A DNA stretch of 16,256 nucleotides. Origin: CAINVV01 sp964506325. GTDB taxonomy: Bacteria; Bacteroidota; Bacteroidia; Bacteroidales; Prolixibacteraceae. The notes under the pieces were generated by a model. That model was not told the origin of the DNA, ran no database searches, and was given only the letters and a program-made list of their open reading frames with translations. Of this stretch, positions 12,564-16,256 are shown piece by piece. Every line of letters begins with the position of its first letter. Position 1 is the first letter of the stretch. The stretch spans positions 1 to 16,256 of the forward strand of contig CAZDLO010000080.1 of NCBI GenBank assembly GCA_964506325.1. The letters are read 5' to 3'. Both the position numbers and the translations under genes were made by a program.

Positions 12564-14288
12564 TTATTTCTGGATCCACATTTTGGTGGAAGGAAGATCT
12601 TTCCCTCCCATTGCTGTAACAGCTGCGTTGTAATTATCCTTGTTGTTGCTGGCCTCATCCAATGGATAAGTATAGCGGTTAGGATAAGTATATGATGAGA
12701 ACGATGCTGCAATCTTACCGATAAATACGGGTTTTCCAGTCCTGCGGAAGTCAGTAACTGCTTCTGTCTGGTTTGTAATCAACATGGAAAGCCATTTTTG
12801 TAGTGCGATCTTGTCAAGGTCAGCTGCGGTACCATCCAGTGCCACACCGGCTTTTGCGCAGTAGGCTGCATAGTTGTCAATAATCTTGTCAGAGCCAATG
12901 TGGCTGGCAGGCTTAGTACCATCAACAATTTGCCATCTGCCGAAAGACAATTTAATACCTGCTTCGTAGAAGTCCTTAACAGTTCCTGAAGAGATCCACC
13001 CATTCTTACGGGCTTCAGCAAGCAGGAAGGCCATTTCACTGGCTTCCATCATAACACCTTTTAGCCTGGCGTCTGTAGGAAGGGCGATGAGGTTGGAGAA
13101 ACCGGTGATACGACGGTTGTCATACTGGCTGTGGGTTCCTGGCAAACCGGCACCTTTGTATTGTGTATGCACAGATATCGGGTTTGGAGTTCCAAACCAC
13201 ATGGCATCCAGCTGAAAAGGAACGGTGATGATATTGCCGTTGAGATCCCTGCCGGCAGCGTCCTTATCGGCAGCAGAATATTTGGATGCAGGATCATACT
13301 CGATGGTATAAGTGAAGCCATTGATTTTGACTGCCTGTGTAGATGCAGTTGTTTTGGCAGACATCGGAGTAAGAACCGGGGCAAAAATAACGTACATACG
13401 TGGGTCATCCAAAGCCAACATCTGGTCGATCAGGTATTTGGTAGGCTTTTGCTCGTAAAACTCGTTACCTGTTCCCCATTTTGTCTGCAGGTACCATGAC
13501 TCGCCTTCGTTCAAACCAGAGAAAGAAATCTGGGCGTTGTCGGTATTGGCAGACATGTACGAACCGCTGGCGATCTTCTGCAACTCAGGTGCAAGGTCCT
13601 TACCGGCCACCTTGAATGCATTGTAAGAATGAACCATCAAACGGAACTTCAATGAGTTGGCAAATTTTAACCATTTGGACTTGTCTCCAGCAAAAAGAAC
13701 GTCGTGGTTGGATGGTAAGCCCTGGCTGTTGGCATCAGAAAGAATTTTGATCGCATCGTCCAGCAGGACAAACATCTGCTCATACACTGATTTCTGAGCA
13801 TCAAATTTGGGGAAAATATTACCTTCCCTACCCTGAACAGCTTCTGAGAAAGGAATATCACCGTATTTTTCGGTCATATAAGAACCAACAACACAAGTCA
13901 GAATTTTGGCAGCTGCTACATTGGCCATATTACCCTCGCTAGTTGCAAGGTCCCTGAGGGCTGCAAGGTTGCGAAGATTGCTTATATAAGGATTGCCGCC
14001 ACCCTGGTATTGCCAGTTTTGAACCTGGTTCGTATAAAAACCGTTTACCTGGTCACTGGAATAACAATCCATAAAGTAAAGCGCCAATTGGCCGCTAGGA
14101 GCGTCTTTTGCAGCAGCACCGTAGTTTTTTGCCACATCAACTATCGCGGTGGTCAGCTGATAACGTGAATAGGTAAAATAGTTCACATCAAAGGATGTTT
14201 GTCTTTCATCCATTCGCAACTGGTCGGAGCAGGAAATGCCCGATACCACTATCAATAATACAGCAAAATATAATATTAACTTCTTCAT
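12564..14288 (-). CDS. SusD/RagB-family nutrient-binding outer-membrane lipoprotein (SusD-like_2 type)
   Basis: This 574-residue lipoprotein has signal MKKLILYFAVLLIVVSGISC with Cys20 as the lipid anchor. The next ~100 residues carry helical repeats like the TPR scaffold of SusD. The segment YMTEKYGDIPFSEA (about 137-150) is typical of the SusD-like_2 (PF12771) branch. In the family this lipoprotein sits on the cell surface as a lid on its SusC partner and delivers the nutrient. I start at the ATG ending at 14288; the ten codons upstream to 14318 are in frame but precede the signal. It begins 36 bases after the SusC stop, so the two are co-transcribed. The ligand is not evident, as no enzyme gene is linked on the same strand in this window. 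Confidence 0.93.
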   Translation of the reverse strand: MKKLILYFAVLLIVVSGISCSDQLRMDERQTSFDVNYFTYSRYQLTTAIVDVAKNYGAAAKDAPSGQLALYFMDCYSSDQVNGFYTNQVQNWQYQGGGNPYISNLRNLAALRDLATSEGNMANVAAAKILTCVVGSYMTEKYGDIPFSEAVQGREGNIFPKFDAQKSVYEQMFVLLDDAIKILSDANSQGLPSNHDVLFAGDKSKWLKFANSLKFRLMVHSYNAFKVAGKDLAPELQKIASGSYMSANTDNAQISFSGLNEGESWYLQTKWGTGNEFYEQKPTKYLIDQMLALDDPRMYVIFAPVLTPMSAKTTASTQAVKINGFTYTIEYDPASKYSAADKDAAGRDLNGNIITVPFQLDAMWFGTPNPISVHTQYKGAGLPGTHSQYDNRRITGFSNLIALPTDARLKGVMMEASEMAFLLAEARKNGWISSGTVKDFYEAGIKLSFGRWQIVDGTKPASHIGSDKIIDNYAAYCAKAGVALDGTAADLDKIALQKWLSMLITNQTEAVTDFRRTGKPVFIGKIAASFSSYTYPNRYTYPLDEASNNKDNYNAAVTAMGGKDLPSTKMWIQK

Positions 14289-14324
14289 AATCATTATAAT
14301 TTTAATATTTATAATCACAGTTCA

Positions 14325-16256
14325 TTAAAAGTTAATACCAACTTTTAATCCCATAGTACGAAGTGGAGGCAATCCGAACTGGGAAATACCCATACCGGTG
14401 ATACCATCCCTGAAAGCAGTCTCAGGATCTTCGTTCATCTTATTTTTAGCCCAGAACATTACGTTCTTTGCAAAAGCGGTGACGGAAACATCCTGCATGT
14501 GAAGTTTGGAGGTGAGAGATTTATCAAACGTATAGGTAAGATTGATCTCTTTAATTTTAAACACGGTAGCATCGTGGGTCCTGAACTGGGCACCGCTCCA
14601 TAATTCGTTTCCTTCCATTCCGTAAGGATTCAAAATGATGGTTTTGGTCATATCGGCACCGTTTTTGATGTAATAGTCATCCGGCAAACTGAGTTTCTCT
14701 GTTGGAGTCATGCCTGACAAATCACGGTTAGGATCTACATAAACTGCGTTCCAGTAACCGAAATACCTTGGATCACCGTTGTACATAGATAATACACTCT
14801 GCATTTTTTCGGCGTAATCTTCGAATCCTGCTCCGGTAAACATGGATGCAGCGTTTGGCAAGCTGGCCAGACCACCTGCGAAACGACCGCCGGTCCAGTA
14901 ATCACCGTATTTGTCACCATAGATAGCTTTAATATCTGCCATACCGTCGTCGACCATGATCTTCTGTGTTTCAGAGATAAATACGCCGCCAACCCTGTAA
15001 CTGGTCACAATATTCAGTTTCCAGTTTTTATACCTGATGTCTGTATTGAAACCAAGTATAGCATCCGGGTTCATGTTACCGAGGTAACCATTCTTCCTGA
15101 TATGATCCGTTGTTGTAACAGCTTCTTCTATAATACCATCAATACCGGTCAGCATCATACCTTTGTATTTTCCTGTCTCGATATAGCTGATTGGCCTTTG
15201 TGCATACAAGTCACCAACTTTAGTGCATTTGAACAAAGAGAGGTAAGCAGAGCCTTCGTAAGAATAGAATTTTTCAGCAAACCTGGCGTCAAGGTCTTTG
15301 ATCACAGAGTTGAAGGTGGTAACATTTGCGGTAACACTCCATTCCCAATCCTTCGTGCGAACAGGAACAACTGTAATTGAGGCCTCAATACCTTTTGATT
15401 CAACAGATCCCATGTTCGTCAGTACGGAAGCAAAACCAGAAGATGCTACAACCGGAAGGTTCTGGATCTGGTTGATGTGGTCTTTTGTAAAGTAGGTGAA
15501 TTCACCTGAAACACGGTTCTTCAGTAATCCGAAGTCGAAACCGCCTTCCTTGGTGATGTTCAGTTCAGGATCTATATTGGCATCCACCAATGAGCCACCG
15601 ACTGTACCCATCTGGATACCGTTCCAGGTTGAACCGGAGATACCATACGCATTACGGTTGACAGGACTTCCGATACCATAACCGGTAGTTGCATAACCTG
15701 CCCTAAGTTTCATAAGGTCAAGCCAATCTACTTTCCCTTTAAATGTCTCAGAAGCAATCCAGCTTAAAGAAGCACCGGGATAGAAATGGCTGTCTTTTTC
15801 GTGGTCTAGGATACCGACCCAGTCGTTACGACCGGATAATTCGAGGTATACCTGGCTCTGCCATCCCAGGGTTGCGGTAGCGTAGGCACCGTAGTTTCTT
15901 CCGGCATAACCCCTGTTAAAATAAGCATTTTGTTTAACGCTTACTGGTAAAGAACCGTAGCTAAATGATTTAGGTGTTGTTAACTCGTTTCCGCCGAAGC
16001 CTGAACTATTAGCTTCACTCCAGCTGTAGGAGAAACCGGCCAGACCGTCCACAGAAAGCTTATCATCGACAAAATAGTTATTGTACGAAAGTAACGCGTC
16101 AGTTTTGACACTTACGTTGTTGGCGTGCTGTTGCTCATAGGCACCTTTCTGGGCTCTTTCAGAACCCCATGGCACTTTACGTTCAAATGCAAAATTTTCA
16201 TGGTTCAAACCAGAGCGCAAGGTAAAGGTAAGAGGTTTGCTAAGTTTCCAGTCCAA
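14325..16256 (-). CDS. SusC/RagA-family TonB-dependent outer-membrane transporter (5' part outside window)
   Basis: The frame is open to the window edge and gives the C-terminal 643 residues of a SusC-type transporter, usually about 1000-1100 residues. The missing N-terminus should contain the signal peptide, the CarboxypepD_reg-like domain and the plug. The visible part is beta-barrel: long amphipathic strands, motifs such as LELSGRNDW and LKLRAGYATTGYGIG, TNMGSVESKGIEASI, and a C-terminal GLKVGINF ending in Phe. LRAGYATTG and the GSVESKGIE stretch are typical of SusC barrels. It imports a nutrient across the outer membrane with energy from TonB/ExbBD and works with the SusD lipoprotein encoded 36 bases downstream. 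The first visible codon (TTG) is not the true start. Confidence 0.95.
   Translation of the reverse strand: MDWKLSKPLTFTLRSGLNHENFAFERKVPWGSERAQKGAYEQQHANNVSVKTDALLSYNNYFVDDKLSVDGLAGFSYSWSEANSSGFGGNELTTPKSFSYGSLPVSVKQNAYFNRGYAGRNYGAYATATLGWQSQVYLELSGRNDWVGILDHEKDSHFYPGASLSWIASETFKGKVDWLDLMKLRAGYATTGYGIGSPVNRNAYGISGSTWNGIQMGTVGGSLVDANIDPELNITKEGGFDFGLLKNRVSGEFTYFTKDHINQIQNLPVVASSGFASVLTNMGSVESKGIEASITVVPVRTKDWEWSVTANVTTFNSVIKDLDARFAEKFYSYEGSAYLSLFKCTKVGDLYAQRPISYIETGKYKGMMLTGIDGIIEEAVTTTDHIRKNGYLGNMNPDAILGFNTDIRYKNWKLNIVTSYRVGGVFISETQKIMVDDGMADIKAIYGDKYGDYWTGGRFAGGLASLPNAASMFTGAGFEDYAEKMQSVLSMYNGDPRYFGYWNAVYVDPNRDLSGMTPTEKLSLPDDYYIKNGADMTKTIILNPYGMEGNELWSGAQFRTHDATVFKIKEINLTYTFDKSLTSKLHMQDVSVTAFAKNVMFWAKNKMNEDPETAFRDGITGMGISQFGLPPLRTMGLKVGINF

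Overview
The window looks like a chromosomal segment of a member of the Bacteroidota, probably of the Bacteroidales/Marinilabiliales kind. The evidence is a SusC/SusD pair, a DUF5916 outer-membrane barrel protein, a Bacteroidota-type short TatD protein, lipoprotein signals on several secreted proteins, AT-rich spacers, and start codons mostly without a clear Shine-Dalgarno sequence. No rRNA, tRNA, CRISPR array, transposase or phage gene is visible.

Layout, left to right. (1) Positions 1-1951: the last 13 codons of a rightward gene converge on a leftward secreted thioredoxin (101-556). The gap between them is filled by inverted copies of an AT-rich 7-bp repeat. A rightward CorA-type metal transporter (811-1905) follows, with five direct copies of the same 7-bp unit just after its stop. 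(2) Positions 2155-3862: a rightward two-gene unit of a Gfo/Idh/MocA oxidoreductase and a TatD-family metal hydrolase, coupled through a non-ATG start. It ends in a strong hairpin. (3) Positions 3906-7930: a divergent pair, with a NagX/HGSNAT-like membrane acetyltransferase (DUF5009) leftward and a chitobiase-like GH20 N-acetylhexosaminidase lipoprotein rightward. Together they suggest scavenging of GlcNAc-containing glycans. A 122-bp nested inverted repeat closes this block. (4) Positions 8079-12449, all leftward: the ribosome-rescue factor ArfB, then the DUF5916 beta-barrel protein, then an octaheme c-type cytochrome lipoprotein with an unusual N-terminal domain. (5) Positions 12511-16256, leftward: a SusC (cut by the window end) and SusD-like_2 pair followed by a rho-independent terminator.

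Functionally, the window combines outer-membrane glycan or nutrient capture (SusCD, GH20, NagX) with a possible extracytoplasmic electron-transfer protein (the octaheme lipoprotein) and ordinary housekeeping genes. The items most worth following up are the octaheme lipoprotein beside an outer-membrane barrel protein, and the two families of non-coding repeats that sit at gene ends.
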